Assembly (NCBI GenBank): GCA_051278195.1
Contig: JBNMQM010000021.1
Coordinates: forward strand, 1 to 64,000
Direction of reading: 5' to 3'
DNA length: 64,000 nt
DNA from: JAHRVQ01 sp051278195
Lineage (GTDB): Bacteria > Pseudomonadota > Gammaproteobacteria > Pseudomonadales > Azotimanducaceae
Numbering within the stretch: the first letter of the stretch is position 1; every line of letters begins with the position of its first letter. The translations under genes and the position numbers were made by a program. Positions 8,837 to 17,400 of the stretch are shown here, piece after piece. The notes beneath the pieces are model-generated. The model searched no databases. It was not told where the DNA came from and saw only the letters and a list, made by a program, of their open reading frames with translations.

Positions 8837-9202
8837 ATGGAATCTCTCGAAGACCTTAAAGAGCAGCTAAGAACGTTTGCTGGTGATCGTGACTGGGATC
8901 AGTTTCATTCTCCCAAAAATATAGCCATGGCACTGAGCGTAGAAGTATCAGAGTTGTTGGAGCACTTTCAGTGGCTCACTGAAGAGCAATCTAAAAATTT
9001 GGATGCAGCGGCGCTTGCTGAAGTGGCGGACGAAATTGCGGACGTACTGAATTACCTTGTGCGCCTGGCAGATAAGCTGGGAATCGATATCTTGGATGCT
9101 GCCGCTAAAAAATTCGTTAAGAATGAAGCAAAATATCCTGCTGATCTGGTACGCGGTAGTAGCAAAAAATATTCTGAATATAAGCAAAACAAGCCCGAAT
9201 AA
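8837..9202 (+). CDS. MazG-like nucleotide pyrophosphohydrolase
   Basis: 121-residue all-helical protein from the ATG at 8837. LSVEVSELLEHFQW (about residue 33) supplies the ExxE motif and EVADEIADVLNYLVRLADKL supplies the ExxD motif that coordinate Mg2+ in all-alpha NTP pyrophosphatases of the MazG/RS21-C6 (dCTPase) type. These hydrolyse (d)NTPs to NMP and pyrophosphate, cleaning the nucleotide pool. The frame extends upstream to 8741, but that part lies inside the preceding terminator and leader and lacks homology. GGAG at 8824 supports the chosen start. Confidence 0.85.
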   Translation: MESLEDLKEQLRTFAGDRDWDQFHSPKNIAMALSVEVSELLEHFQWLTEEQSKNLDAAALAEVADEIADVLNYLVRLADKLGIDILDAAAKKFVKNEAKYPADLVRGSSKKYSEYKQNKPE

Positions 9203-9271
9203 TAGGCAGGATGATTAAGCTCTATGAATAGAATCCCAAAACAAGCCCGCCGGAAAGCAATCTAAGCGTCC

Positions 9272-9892
9272 ATGAATGATTCACCCTCCGTCCAACAGCC
9301 ACCTAGAAGCCGGCGCCGGTTGCAACGTGGTGCTGATTTCACTGGTGGCCCACTAGGCTCTTTCCGCGAGGTGTTTTTGCGCCATGGCCTGCCAGGCGCC
9401 TTGCTGGGCGCGTTTTGCTTGTTACATCCAGGAATGCGCGCGCTGTTAGTTGAAGCGACAGTGCAGGCCGTAACAACACCGTTGCCATATCTGCTGGTGG
9501 GTAGCCTCATACTGGTCGGGCTGAGCGCATATAGTCGATACTCGTGCGATGGATGGAGTTGTCGCCAGTTTGGCTGGGTACTCTACCTCGGTGTGTTGTC
9601 GTTATGGGAAGAGTGGGTTTTCCGGCTTGCTATCCCGTACTCACTTAAAGAGCAGGGGGCAGAACTGATTGTTGGCATTATCCTATGCAACATACTGTTC
9701 GGCGCCATTCACTACTTTACACTGCGATGGAAATGGCAATGGTGTGTGGCGGCTTGTCTCGGTGGATTCGCCTTCAGTCGTCAAATGGATGTGCACTTCG
9801 ACTTACTGATCGTTGCCGGTATTCATTGGGTCGCGACCTGTGTCAACACGCCGCGGCCGCCTGGGCTGCGACGTGATCTTTCTAGCTTTTAG
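9272..9892 (+). CDS. CPBP-family intramembrane protease-like protein
   Basis: 206-residue membrane protein with about five hydrophobic segments. SLWEEWVFRLAIP gives the EExxxR motif and NILFGAIHYF the FxxxH motif of CPBP (CAAX protease / bacteriocin-processing) glutamic-type membrane proteases. A third conserved His is likely in AGIHWVAT. The N-terminus (about 30 residues) is Arg-rich and cytosolic. Bacterial members process peptides or give bacteriocin immunity; no peptide gene is seen beside it, so its target is unknown. It converges on the peroxiredoxin gene with a 10-bp gap. Confidence 0.75.
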   Translation: MNDSPSVQQPPRSRRRLQRGADFTGGPLGSFREVFLRHGLPGALLGAFCLLHPGMRALLVEATVQAVTTPLPYLLVGSLILVGLSAYSRYSCDGWSCRQFGWVLYLGVLSLWEEWVFRLAIPYSLKEQGAELIVGIILCNILFGAIHYFTLRWKWQWCVAACLGGFAFSRQMDVHFDLLIVAGIHWVATCVNTPRPPGLRRDLSSF

Positions 9893-9902
9893 CCTAAGGC
9901 GA

Positions 9903-10349
9903 CTAGCCCGCCAGCACTTCTTTCATAACCGCGGTGTGCGAACCCGCAAAGAAATCAGAGACAACGCGATTCTTGATCACCCTATCCGGACCTAGAAGAT
10001 ACGTCACTCGACGCACACCCAAACCCATTGGGCCGTTGACGCCGTATTGACGAATCACCTTCTTGCGTGGGTCTGCCAGCAAAGGGAAGGGAATCTTGTT
10101 TGCTTTGGCAAATCGCTCGTGACTGGCAGTCGATTGAGGGCTGATACCAATAATTTGGGCGCCAACTTCGGCAATGCCATCGTAGCCATCCCGAAACGTG
10201 CAGGCTTCTGCTGTGCAGACAGGTGAAAAGTCAGCCGGATAAAAATATAGGATCAGGTCACCTTCGCCTATCAGACCACTTAAGGTCACGGTTTCGCCGT
10301 GCTGGTTCTCTAGGGAAAAATCGGGGGCGGTATCGCCAATATTCAACAT
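9903..10349 (-). CDS. bcp: Peroxiredoxin, Bcp/AhpC-TSA type
   Basis: 148-residue thioredoxin-fold peroxidase. YPADFSPVCTAEACTFRD holds the peroxidatic Cys (PVCT) and a second Cys five residues later, the arrangement of many BCP/PrxQ-type atypical 2-Cys enzymes. LGVRRVTYLLGPDRVI is the conserved C-terminal strand. It reduces hydroperoxides in the cytoplasm using thioredoxin. No signal peptide. It sits 30 bp after the TetR gene on the same strand, so it may share its transcript. Confidence 0.88.
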   Translation of the reverse strand: MLNIGDTAPDFSLENQHGETVTLSGLIGEGDLILYFYPADFSPVCTAEACTFRDGYDGIAEVGAQIIGISPQSTASHERFAKANKIPFPLLADPRKKVIRQYGVNGPMGLGVRRVTYLLGPDRVIKNRVVSDFFAGSHTAVMKEVLAG

Positions 10350-10379
10350 AGGTTTACTCCAAAAAAATAGATTTCTCTT

Positions 10380-10988
10380 TTACGCCGCGACGGGCGGGCG
10401 CAACATTAACTCGAGAATCGCTGATGCCTGCTCAAGATCAGCCGGCGCGCCGGTAATCAGGTCGGCGTAGAGGAACGATTCCACCATGCGTGTCAGTGCA
10501 TAAGCCATAACAGCGGGTTCAACCGGCAGCGTAATACGCCCGGCCTCGATATCCTCGGTCAGTAGTTCGGTGATTTTTTCGATCGTCCGGGCTTGCACCG
10601 GTCCTTCGCAGGAGGCGACGACCCGTAGCGCTAGCTGGGGATCTTTCTCCATGAACTTACGCAAAGGTGAGAAAGCGTGAGCGATCCGCATGCCACGATT
10701 CAGGACATTCAGCATACGGCGCGGCCCGTCACTGCTAGCTTGCTCCGCAAGCCGATCCAAAGTCTCTGTCACAAGAGACGCCAGCACTTCACCAACCAAT
10801 TGCTCCGCACTACCTGCCCAGCGATACACGGTGGCACGTGAGACACCTAACTCCTGAGCGAGTTTTTGTAATTCAATTCGGCGTGCATCAAAGAACCAGG
10901 TCCGTGCTAGACGATGAAGGTCCAGTGGGTTGCAGCTATGCCAGGTTCGTTTCCGCACCCCTAAACGCCGGCAGGGACGCGGGTCCAT
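10380..10988 (-). CDS. TetR-family regulator (QsdR-like C-terminal domain)
   Basis: About 200 residues. The helix-turn-helix is LQKLAQELGVSRATVYRWAGSAEQL (about residues 40-65), followed by an all-helical ligand domain resembling QsdR-type TetR proteins. The ATG at 10988 overlaps the end of the upstream hydrolase gene by 28 bp. A GTG at 10958, just past that stop codon, is an equally plausible coupled start. The pair is cotranscribed, and a perfect inverted repeat lies upstream of the hydrolase, so autoregulation is likely. Ligand unknown; the linked hydrolase suggests an ester, lipid or acyl compound. Confidence 0.85.
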   Translation of the reverse strand: MDPRPCRRLGVRKRTWHSCNPLDLHRLARTWFFDARRIELQKLAQELGVSRATVYRWAGSAEQLVGEVLASLVTETLDRLAEQASSDGPRRMLNVLNRGMRIAHAFSPLRKFMEKDPQLALRVVASCEGPVQARTIEKITELLTEDIEAGRITLPVEPAVMAYALTRMVESFLYADLITGAPADLEQASAILELMLRPPVAA

Positions 10989-11806
10989 GCTGCGCCTTTG
11001 CTAGTGCTAACCGTTGCCAGTCTCGCTGGACCGTAAACGCCGGTTTTCCAGCCGGTGCGGCGGAATGGCTGCCACTCGCCTTCCGCGTGTTGCAGGCGGT
11101 CCGCGAGTGCAAACAGCACAGCAGGACTAAAACCCAGGCCTGTGTGACTGGCAAACACTTCAATGTTTTCGGCAAAATGGGAAGGTGCCTGAGTGGCAAT
11201 CTGCCAGGGCACAATCGCGTCAGTTCTACTGAACACTGCCGTGCTGGGGATGCCTGGCAACGGTTCACCCGCCAGCAATCGAAGATAGTTAACAGGTACT
11301 TCTTCCATGGGCATGCCGACGAAGCGTTCTACCAGTGGGTAGACTGTCGTAGACCTTTCTCCGCTGGAAGGACTGCCAGAAAAGGGACTGCCAAGTGTCG
11401 CAACGCTCCTGACCTTGTCGGGCAACATTTGAGCCAGCAGTCTGGCGTATACCCCTCCAAGGCTCCAGCCAACGAGAGAGACTTTGCGCTCACCGCTGTC
11501 TTCGAATATGCGGGTCAGCAACTCTCCCAGTCTCTTGGCAAGGTTAGGCATCGCAGGTCCAAGATTTCGGCCCATTTCCCAAGGAAAGGTTTGATAACCA
11601 AGCAAGTCGAGATAGCCACGAATAACAGCGGTGGAAAGGTCGCTGCCACCCAAACCCGGCATGACCAATACGGGATGTCCGTCACCTCGTGGGGCTAATC
11701 CAAGGAAAGGGGCGGAGATGGCCAGGTTGGCAAATTCAAATGCTGTGCGTGGCACTTCTGCCAACATTAGGTGCCGGCCAGGACGTGTAACAACGGTGTT
11801 TTCCAT
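10961..11806 (-). CDS. Alpha/beta hydrolase
   Basis: About 281-residue alpha/beta hydrolase. VLVMPGLGGSD (oxyanion loop), SLVGWSLGGVYAR with the nucleophile Ser in GWSLGG (about residue 110), the acid Asp probably in SRTDAIVPW, and the His probably in FASHTGLGF. No signal peptide. The open frame reaches a TTG at 11839, but I choose the ATG at 11806, which begins MENTVV. Coupled to the TetR gene downstream. Likely an esterase or lipase-like enzyme of the cytoplasm; substrate unknown. Confidence 0.82.
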   Translation of the reverse strand: MENTVVTRPGRHLMLAEVPRTAFEFANLAISAPFLGLAPRGDGHPVLVMPGLGGSDLSTAVIRGYLDLLGYQTFPWEMGRNLGPAMPNLAKRLGELLTRIFEDSGERKVSLVGWSLGGVYARLLAQMLPDKVRSVATLGSPFSGSPSSGERSTTVYPLVERFVGMPMEEVPVNYLRLLAGEPLPGIPSTAVFSRTDAIVPWQIATQAPSHFAENIEVFASHTGLGFSPAVLFALADRLQHAEGEWQPFRRTGWKTGVYGPARLATVSTSKGAAWTRVPAGV

Positions 11807-11841
11807 AATGTTCAAAGGGTCAAATGAGCCAGATCGCAAGC

Positions 11842-11861
11842 TTGTCTCGTTTGTGAGACAA
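11842..11861. promoter_or_regulatory. Candidate TetR operator (inverted repeat)
   Basis: TTGTCTC and GAGACAA form a perfect 7-bp inverted repeat with a 6-bp spacer, 36-55 bp upstream of the hydrolase start. A partial copy (ATCTCATTGTC) follows. Size and position fit a dimeric TetR operator controlling the hydrolase-regulator operon. Confidence 0.55.
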
Positions 11862-11962
11862 AATCAACATGTATCTCATTGTCCCTTTAGTTAGTCCGCC
11901 CTAAGGCAATCCAGCAGGGTTATGGGCAGAACAAGTTCTATCACGCCTGAATAATCACGCTG

Positions 11963-12223
11963 CTAGCCCGTCATGACCTTGCCGATCGAGAGCCCTGCAA
12001 GGACGAGCAGGAACACGGTATAAAGTCGGTCATTCACTAATTTTTCGAAAAGCGGGCTACCTTTTTTACGATCTAAAAGTTGGTTTAAGAAAACAAATAG
12101 CCCAATTAGCAGCACCATCACCATGAGATTGATGGGTCCCAACAGGGCCCCGATAGCTAATACCAAATAGATCCAATGATAGAAGCCGATTGCCAAACTG
12201 TTCTTGTTCGAAAGAGTCTCCAT
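11963..12223 (-). CDS. Small integral membrane protein, 86 aa
   Basis: Two to three hydrophobic stretches (residues about 14-45 and 68-83) separated by a charged loop (LLDRKKGSPLFEKLVNDRLY). No family recognised. It lies 7 bp downstream of the sugar-transferase remnant on the same strand and may be transcribed with it from the sigma-54 promoter at 12449-12464. Confidence 0.6.
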   Translation of the reverse strand: METLSNKNSLAIGFYHWIYLVLAIGALLGPINLMVMVLLIGLFVFLNQLLDRKKGSPLFEKLVNDRLYTVFLLVLAGLSIGKVMTG

Positions 12224-12230
12224 AGTTCAG

Positions 12231-12413
12231 CTAGTAAGCCCCCTTTGCGGTAATCATAGCGAAAGGTGTCTGAATGAGAATCCGAATATCCTGCCAAAGA
12301 GATCGTGACCGAATGTACATGATATCCATATCCGCCTGCTGTTCGAATGCCTTGCTGTTAGTAGTCCATAGAGCATCGGTGTCGATTTCTCCGAGTGCGC
12401 GCAATGCCGACAT
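12231..12413 (-). pseudogene. Polyprenyl-phosphate sugar transferase, C-terminal remnant (60 aa)
   Basis: The 60 codons end in MDIMYIRSRSLWQDIRIL and TPFAMITAKGAY, closely matching the extreme C-terminus of bacterial undecaprenyl-phosphate sugar transferases (WcaJ/EpsE type), where a YI.N.SLW.DLKIL.LTP...GKNAY block is standard. The remaining roughly 400 residues are missing. A GAGGAA ribosome site, an ATG and a good sigma-54 promoter remain upstream, so the 5' control region appears fused to the gene's 3' end by an internal deletion. The intact gene would start EPS repeat-unit synthesis. Confidence 0.65.
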
Positions 12414-12448
12414 GAGATATTCCTCTTCGTTAGTGTTAGCAACAAAAG

Positions 12449-12464
12449 AGCAATGGCTGTGCCA
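12449..12464 (-). promoter_or_regulatory. Sigma-54 promoter
   Basis: Minus strand TGGCAC, five bases, TTGCT: the GG and GC dinucleotides are exactly ten bases apart (12463-12462 and 12451-12450), a near-perfect -24/-12 element. It points at the sugar-transferase remnant whose ATG is at 12413. Confidence 0.75.
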
Positions 12465-12493
12465 TTCTTGTAAGTAATTGTATATAAAGGAAT

Positions 12494-12518
12494 ATATCCA
12501 ATTTTTTAAATTGGATAT
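12494..12518. repeat. AT-rich perfect palindrome
   Basis: Arms ATATCCAATTT and AAATTGGATAT form an 11-bp perfect inverted repeat with a 3-bp TTT spacer, about 30 bp upstream of the sigma-54 promoter. It could be an operator or IHF-type architectural site; it is not a typical terminator because it lacks a GC-rich stem. Confidence 0.6.
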
Positions 12519-12572
12519 TGAGTGCGTCTGGTGATTTGCGTTGCGAAATAGAAACTCTTTTTGCAGAATGCA

Positions 12573-12597
12573 AAAGGGGCGAAAAATTCGCCCCTTT
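12573..12597 (-). terminator. Intrinsic terminator of the GEVED gene
   Basis: Perfect 11-bp stem AAAGGGGCGAA / TTCGCCCCTTT with a 3-base loop. On the minus strand it is followed by a T-run and sits 59 bp after the GEVED-protein stop codon. Confidence 0.8.
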
Positions 12598-12655
12598 ACA
12601 AGGTGGTTATAAAAAACTAATTGATCAAGATATTGTCTCCGTTCAGTGCTTTGTC

Positions 12656-13819
12656 CTAAAACCGATATTCAGAGTTGGAGCCGGTGAAGTCCCAAATCGC
12701 AATAACAAGCTTTGTGATATCGTTGGTGACTGTGATGTCGCCTTCGAACCGACCAACCTCTAAAGCCATTTGTAAAAGACAGGAGCCGTAATCGACCTCT
12801 ACGCTATTGTTTAATCCTGTGGATTCTTGGCATATGTTGAGGTACTTGGGTGCGGTTTTACTCAATTGAATGTCGACTTTCACGGTATACGAAGAAGTAA
12901 AATCAAAACTATCACTGGCGACGAGGTCGCTTGTTTTTGCGGCCCTTTGTGGGGGTTCCGGTGTCGTTACCGCAGTTTCAGTGCCGAGCGTTGATCCCGT
13001 ATCTGTCGGCGTCGTGCTGACGGCTGTCACCGTTGCGGTTCCGCCAGTTTGACCGGAGTTAGGCGTACCGGTGCCAGGTGTTACAGTCGCTGTTCTGTAG
13101 TGCGGGGCAAGGTCGTTCATGTCGTAATCGCCAACAGACGGCCAAAATCAGATTATGAAAGCCGGCGCTTAGTGATGCATCGGTGACGACCTGTTCGGTG
13201 CTATCAAACCGACTATTTCGATTGAAATCGATCCAGCCGTTCAGAAAACCTTCGCCCTGCACCTCTACCCGGATGATGGTCGCGTTGCCCGCTTCGACAG
13301 CGGTCACGAGGTTGATACCGTCTTCATCTGGCACATCGACCTGGTCGTCAGACTCGGGGCTTAGGTAGGCTTGAGTTTCACGATCGGCAGTTTGACCAAG
13401 GAACAAGCCCAAGTTGGCGTTACCGTGTCTTGGGCCATTTTCTCCTAGAGACTTAGCACAGGAGTCTGGCGCGTCACCGAAGTCTGCCTTGGCTGTTTCA
13501 CTGACCACAACCGGTGCCAGGGCGCCGCGAGCGCCGTCATTGTTTGATGATGGGGGTCCCTGGGCAAATTCTTCAGCTTGTATATTTGGGCTTAAAGGGT
13601 CGAGGCGGTAAATTTTGCCATTACTGATTCGGTTTGCCACCAGGTAGTCTGCACTATTGGGGTCAAGGCTAATACGAAACAAGCCGTGATGATTTTTTGA
13701 GCCTTGGCGATATACGTACTTGGCGATATACGTACTTGGCGATATACGTAGTAGGCATTCTCCACTTGCAGTAAGGCTGCGAAGGCAGCCAGGATAAGAG
13801 GTCTAAAAGGTCTAAGCAT
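12656..13819 (-). pseudogene. Secreted GEVED-domain protein, frameshifted
   Basis: Minus-strand pieces of one secreted protein. The start is ATG 13819 with signal-like MLRPFRPLILAAFAALLQ. A segment then begins GLFRISLDPNSADYLVANR and leads to a GEVED domain (FGDAPDSC, SDDQVDVPDEDGINLV, LNGWIDFNRNSRFDSTEQ). A Thr/Pro-rich linker and a C-terminal beta domain (12656-13120) follow. The parts lie in three successive frames. The first break coincides with a 16-bp triplication at 13703-13750; the second, near 13130, cuts the end of the GEVED domain. GEVED domains are extracellular calcium-linked modules of surface proteins. A possible sigma-54 element (TGGCAC at 13860-13855, weak -12) precedes it. 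Confidence 0.75.
13703..13750. repeat. Three perfect copies of a 16-bp tandem repeat
   Basis: CTTGGCGATATACGTA repeated three times without mismatch, inside the 5' part of the GEVED gene. Because 16 is not a multiple of three, copy number sets the reading frame: one or four copies join the signal-peptide frame to the downstream domain frame, while the three copies present do not. Confidence 0.95.
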
Positions 13820-13926
13820 TGTTTTGTATCTCCAAAAATGAACAATCAAATGCTGTGCCAACCATTTTGATTATTGGCAGGGTAGTAAAATGCGGCCTGT
13901 AACTTAGGGCCTAATATTTTTCTAAC

Positions 13927-13956
13927 GCAGATTGTGTGAATCGAGGCTCAATCTGC
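13927..13956. promoter_or_regulatory. Inverted repeat, candidate activator site
   Basis: GCAGATTG and CAATCTGC form a perfect 8-bp inverted repeat with a 14-bp spacer between the divergent GEVED and DUF6492 genes. The half-site resembles the GCAGATTGCGA and GCAAATTGCGA motifs at 14623 and 18130, so it may bind the same enhancer protein. Confidence 0.5.
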
Positions 13957-13978
13957 ATGGCATTTTGAGAGGCTCAAC

Positions 13979-14559
13979 ATGATCACGAAAGCTTTAATTA
14001 CACCCAGTTGGTTACCGGATATTGAACGTTGCCGACAGCTCATTGTTTCGGCTGAAAACCACGCCTAAGGTTTTACCGGCCATTTTGTTTTGGTTGATGC
14101 GCAAGATGAGAAAGCCTTCCGTAATATTGCAGGCTTCTGGTTACATCAATCCAGTTTGAATAGAAAGTGGTGGTGGTCGCTCAGAGTCTTTCCAGTGCGC
14201 GGTTGGATTCTGCAACAGGTCATAAAAATCGCAATCACCCAAGTGCTTGATATTGGGTAGGAGAAATGTTGGCGCAAATTGAACAACACCATCAGCGTGA
14301 CTGGATGGACGTGTTGCTGCGCAGTGTCGATTTCTCTGAGTTCATTCTCTATGGCGTTTTCATCGATGCTTGTACCGAGGACAACCGACACGAGGCCGAC
14401 GTCAAAGGGTTTTGCCACAGTTCATGGTTTTACGATATTGAATCCGAGGCTCATATTGAGCGGTTTGTGAAAAACATTGATCCTGCCCACGTGACTATTC
14501 ACCTGCAGTCAAATCTGAACCTAGATCCCGATGCGCTGGCGAAGGCCTTAGCGAAATAA
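13979..14559 (+). pseudogene. DUF6492 protein, disrupted
   Basis: From ATG 13979 the frame reads MITKALITPSWLPDIERC, then an in-frame TAA after AENHA, then GFTGHFVLVDAQDEKAF, KWWWSLRVFPVRGWILQQ and a TAG. This is the N-terminal half of a DUF6492 protein, a glycosyltransferase-like family often in polysaccharide loci. A second frame from 14266 supplies the C-terminal half (WMDVLLRSVDFSEFILYGVFID, FCHSSWFYD). A premature stop, a missing middle section and a frame change make it a pseudogene. Confidence 0.8.
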
Positions 14560-14583
14560 GAGGGTGCTTAAGGTTTCTGAAAA

Positions 14584-14635
14584 TTTCGCGAATTGCCTAT
14601 GCATTTTGCAAATAATGGTCTTGCAGATTGCGAAA
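14584..14635. promoter_or_regulatory. Candidate enhancer sites for the EPS sigma-54 promoter
   Basis: TTTCGCGAATTGC (14584-14596) and GCAGATTGCGAAA (14623-14635) form an imperfect inverted repeat 73-125 bp upstream of the sigma-54 element at 14708. TTTTGCAAAT lies between them. Spacing suits an NtrC-type activator. Confidence 0.5.
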
Positions 14636-14707
14636 GTGTGAGGTTTAGATTTTTTGGGGAAAGAAAAATAGCAATATAAAACAGATAGATAAGAGGGTTT
14701 TGGTAAG

Positions 14708-14724
14708 TTGGCAGGCAGGTTGCT
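14708..14724 (+). promoter_or_regulatory. Sigma-54 promoter
   Basis: TTGGCAGGCAGGTTGCT: GG (14710-14711) and GC (14722-14723) with exactly ten bases between. It lies 39 bp before the glycosyltransferase start at 14763. Confidence 0.7.
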
Positions 14725-14762
14725 CTTCTATTGGTAGTTCTAAAACTGCTAGAGACGAAATC

Positions 14763-16017
14763 ATGAAGACGATGCTATTTTTGACGCCAGAATTACCTTT
14801 CCCCGCTCAAAGCGGCGGCAAGCTAAAAAGCTTGAAGCTGCTTGAACACCTCAGTAAGAACTTTGACGTCACGCTGTGTTGTGCGCTGAAGCAGGACGAT
14901 GAGATGCATCTGGCCGCTTTTAGAAAGGCCATGCCGCGGGTTCGTTGCATTACCGACCCGGTTGCAATTGATCGCAATGTGACGAATCTGGCTCGAAGTT
15001 ACATCACATCGCAGCCAGTCGACATCTTTCGAACGTATTCTAGGTTACTACGCGAAATTGTGGCAGTCATTGCCGAAGACTTTAACGTGATTTTTTTAGA
15101 TTACTACGGGGTGGGCCAGTGTTTGCCTAAAAATTATAACGGCACCGTCGTCTATCACAGTCACAATGCTTACTTCCAACATGTGGGAGCGCTACAGCAA
15201 AACCTCAATTAATCTCTTTTATAAGGCAGTCACATTTTTCGAAGCGCGGCGGGTCAAAGACTATGAATGTGCAGTGGCTAAACGTGCGGATTTGATTTTT
15301 GCTGCACCTGGCGATTTGGCAGCGTTGCGGGGTGCGGGCGTCACAGATACAGCTATGGCCGAAACCTTTCATCTCGGCGATGACAGTCAACTCGATTTGC
15401 CAGACTTGAACTGGTATCGAACTAAATTGAACCTTGTGTACGTCGGTTATCTTGGTTGGGAAGCCAACACACGAGGCTTGCTCTGGTTTATCAAGCATGT
15501 GTGGCCGCAACTTAACGCCAAGCACCCTAAGCTGACATTCAATATCGTCGGCAAAGACCCTGATGATCGTTTAAAGAAGGCCGTGCTACCTCAGCCGAAT
15601 ATCCGTTTGCTTGGGTTTGTGCCAGATTTGGAGTCGGTCTACTCCATCGCACATGTCTGCGTCGCACCGCTGACGTTCGGCAGTGGCATGAAGGTCAAAG
15701 TACTTAATGCGATGGCCCGCGGCATCCCTGTGGTGACGACGCCAGTGGGGGCGGAAAGTATTGCGGCGCAGCACCGCGAGCACCTAATGATTTCTAATAC
15801 AGCGTCCGAGATGGTGCGGGATATCGATGAGTTAATCCATAACAATCAACTCTGGGATACGTTAGCGCATGAGTCACGAGAACTGATTCGTTGTCGATAC
15901 ACCTGGCAAGCGTTGTTTGCATCCATGGACAAGGTCCTAGATGACGTCATGCCCGAGGTGTTGCTTGTCGAGACTGGTTGCGGGTTAAACTCAAATGGCA
16001 ACGTATCGTCCGGTTAA
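14763..16017 (+). pseudogene. GT4-type glycosyltransferase, single frameshift
   Basis: The N-terminal part (MKTMLFLTPELPFPAQSGGKLKS) runs to a stop at 15212. The remainder continues in another frame from the HNAYFQ/MWERYSK junction near 15180, through FEARRVKDYE, VGYLGWEANTRGL, GFVPDLESVYSIAHVCVAPLTFGSGMKVKVLNAMA and the end at 16017. Together they make one GT-B glycosyltransferase of about 415 residues using a nucleotide sugar, as in EPS assembly. One indel separates the frames. Every later motif is conserved, so the break looks recent. Confidence 0.8.
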
Positions 16018-17031
16018 CCGGATTGCGCCTAACGGGCATCATTCTTCAGACGGGTATCCTGATGTTAGTCGGCCGGTTGGCTGGTCCTGCCGGTGTTGGG
16101 TCTCTACAGCGATTTCTCGCTTGGACCTGCTCAATTGGTGAACTGACCGCGGCTGGTTTACCCACGCATGCAATGCGCCAGATGGTTTCGGCACAGAAAA
16201 GCCCCGCGAGTGCGGTTCAGTATTTCACTCAAGCAGCGAGTCGGTTGAGCCTAATTTGGTTGCTAATCATGGTAGTGGCATTTTTCGGTTATTGGCAGGG
16301 ATATATTGAATCAGCCCTCGAGTTAGGTATGACAGCTGTCGCGGCCTTTTGTTTTGTTTTGCTTTGTATCGTGTCGCGTCCGAGAGCCTTAAGGCTGTCG
16401 GTAAAGTCGATATGAGTATTTTTGTTGAGAGCGCACTACCGCCATTAATCGCCGGTATGTTGATCATTGCCGGTTATGAGGTTGCTTCGACTGTTGGGTG
16501 GCGCGAGTAATCGCCGAGCTGCAGCGCCAATACTCACATGGCGTGAACATTCACCCTACTGGGTGACGGCACTCGTGAGCATCGGGTTTCTTAATTTCCC
16601 TTTCTTGGTGTTACCTTATTTAGCACCCTTGACCGAGATAGGCGCGTTCGCTTTTGCCTTTAAGCTGCTCAACTTGAGTACCACAATTTTACTCATGCTG
16701 AGCGCGATCTATGGTCCAGGTTTTGCTCGCTGTGCGGCTGCGGGTGACAAAGCGGGTGCGCGAAAGTTACTGGTGCAAACGCAGCAACTGTCGATGCTGC
16801 TCTACGTACCGCTGGTAGCCATACTGATCTCAAGTTTTCAATGGATTCACCCGCTGTTCGGTGAAGGCTTTGGGCAAGGTTTTAGTATTTTGCTCGTTCT
16901 TGCTGCGGGTCAACTAGTTAGCGCCATGACTGGGTTGTCAGGTCAACTACTCAATATGAGTGGTGCCGGCGCTAATGAAATGAACATTCAACTCGCCAGC
17001 CTGTTGCTTGCCTTATCGCTGACGCCCATCT
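15978..17031 (+). pseudogene. Wzx-like polysaccharide flippase, frameshifted
   Basis: Multi-spanning membrane protein in at least three frames. RLTGIILQTGILMLVGRLAGPAGVGSLQRFLAW is the usual flippase N-terminus. SESLKAVGKVDMSIFVESALPP then continues in a second frame around 16380-16500 and ends at a stop. From 16530 the C-terminal half (FLNFPFLVLPYLAPLTEIGAFAFAFKLLNL, IYGPGFARCAAAGDKAGARKLL) is open. The intact protein would move lipid-linked repeat units across the inner membrane. Its 3' end is directly fused to a sulfotransferase fragment. Confidence 0.75.
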
Positions 17032-17033
17032 CC

Positions 17034-17370
17034 GGCGATCATTTCCTCATTATTGGTGCACAAAAGTCAGCAACGACAAGCTCTATTTAGGTACTTAGAG
17101 CCCCATGCTCGAATTGCGATGCCGGCTGCCAAAGAAGCCCCGCTATTTACCAAGTAGGTATCCGAGGCAGAGGTAGATGCCTTTATGTCGAAGCATTTTT
17201 CCGGCCATGGGTCAAAATTGAAAGGCAAAGCGACTCCACAGTATATGTGCGGTGATAAAATCCCTGCGCGTCTAAAAGCGCACACTCCAAAGTTCAAATT
17301 GATCGCTGTGTTGCGTGACCCTATAAATCGTGCCTGGTCCTAGTACCGTATGATGGTGTCGAAGCCGAGC
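17034..17370 (+). pseudogene. Sulfotransferase remnant
   Basis: FLIIGAQKSATTS is the 5'-phosphosulfate loop of PAPS-dependent sulfotransferases (normally GxxKSGTTSL). After a one-base frame change come RYLEPHARIAMPAAKEAPLF, a TAG, GKATPQYMCGDKIPARL, then FKLIAVLRDPINRAWS (3'-phosphate-binding block), a second TAG and YRMM. One frameshift, two stops and truncation. It implies that the EPS was, or could have been, sulfated. Confidence 0.75.
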
Positions 17371-17400
17371 TATCAAGAACGCCATGCCATGTCCGCAATA

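Noticed and set aside
9272..9892. Bacteriocin immunity locus
   Set aside because: The CPBP protein has no small peptide precursor or exporter gene beside it.
10838..11698. Long plus-strand open frame of 286 codons
   Set aside because: It lies antisense to the hydrolase and TetR genes, whose domains and motifs are clear; no recognisable protein.
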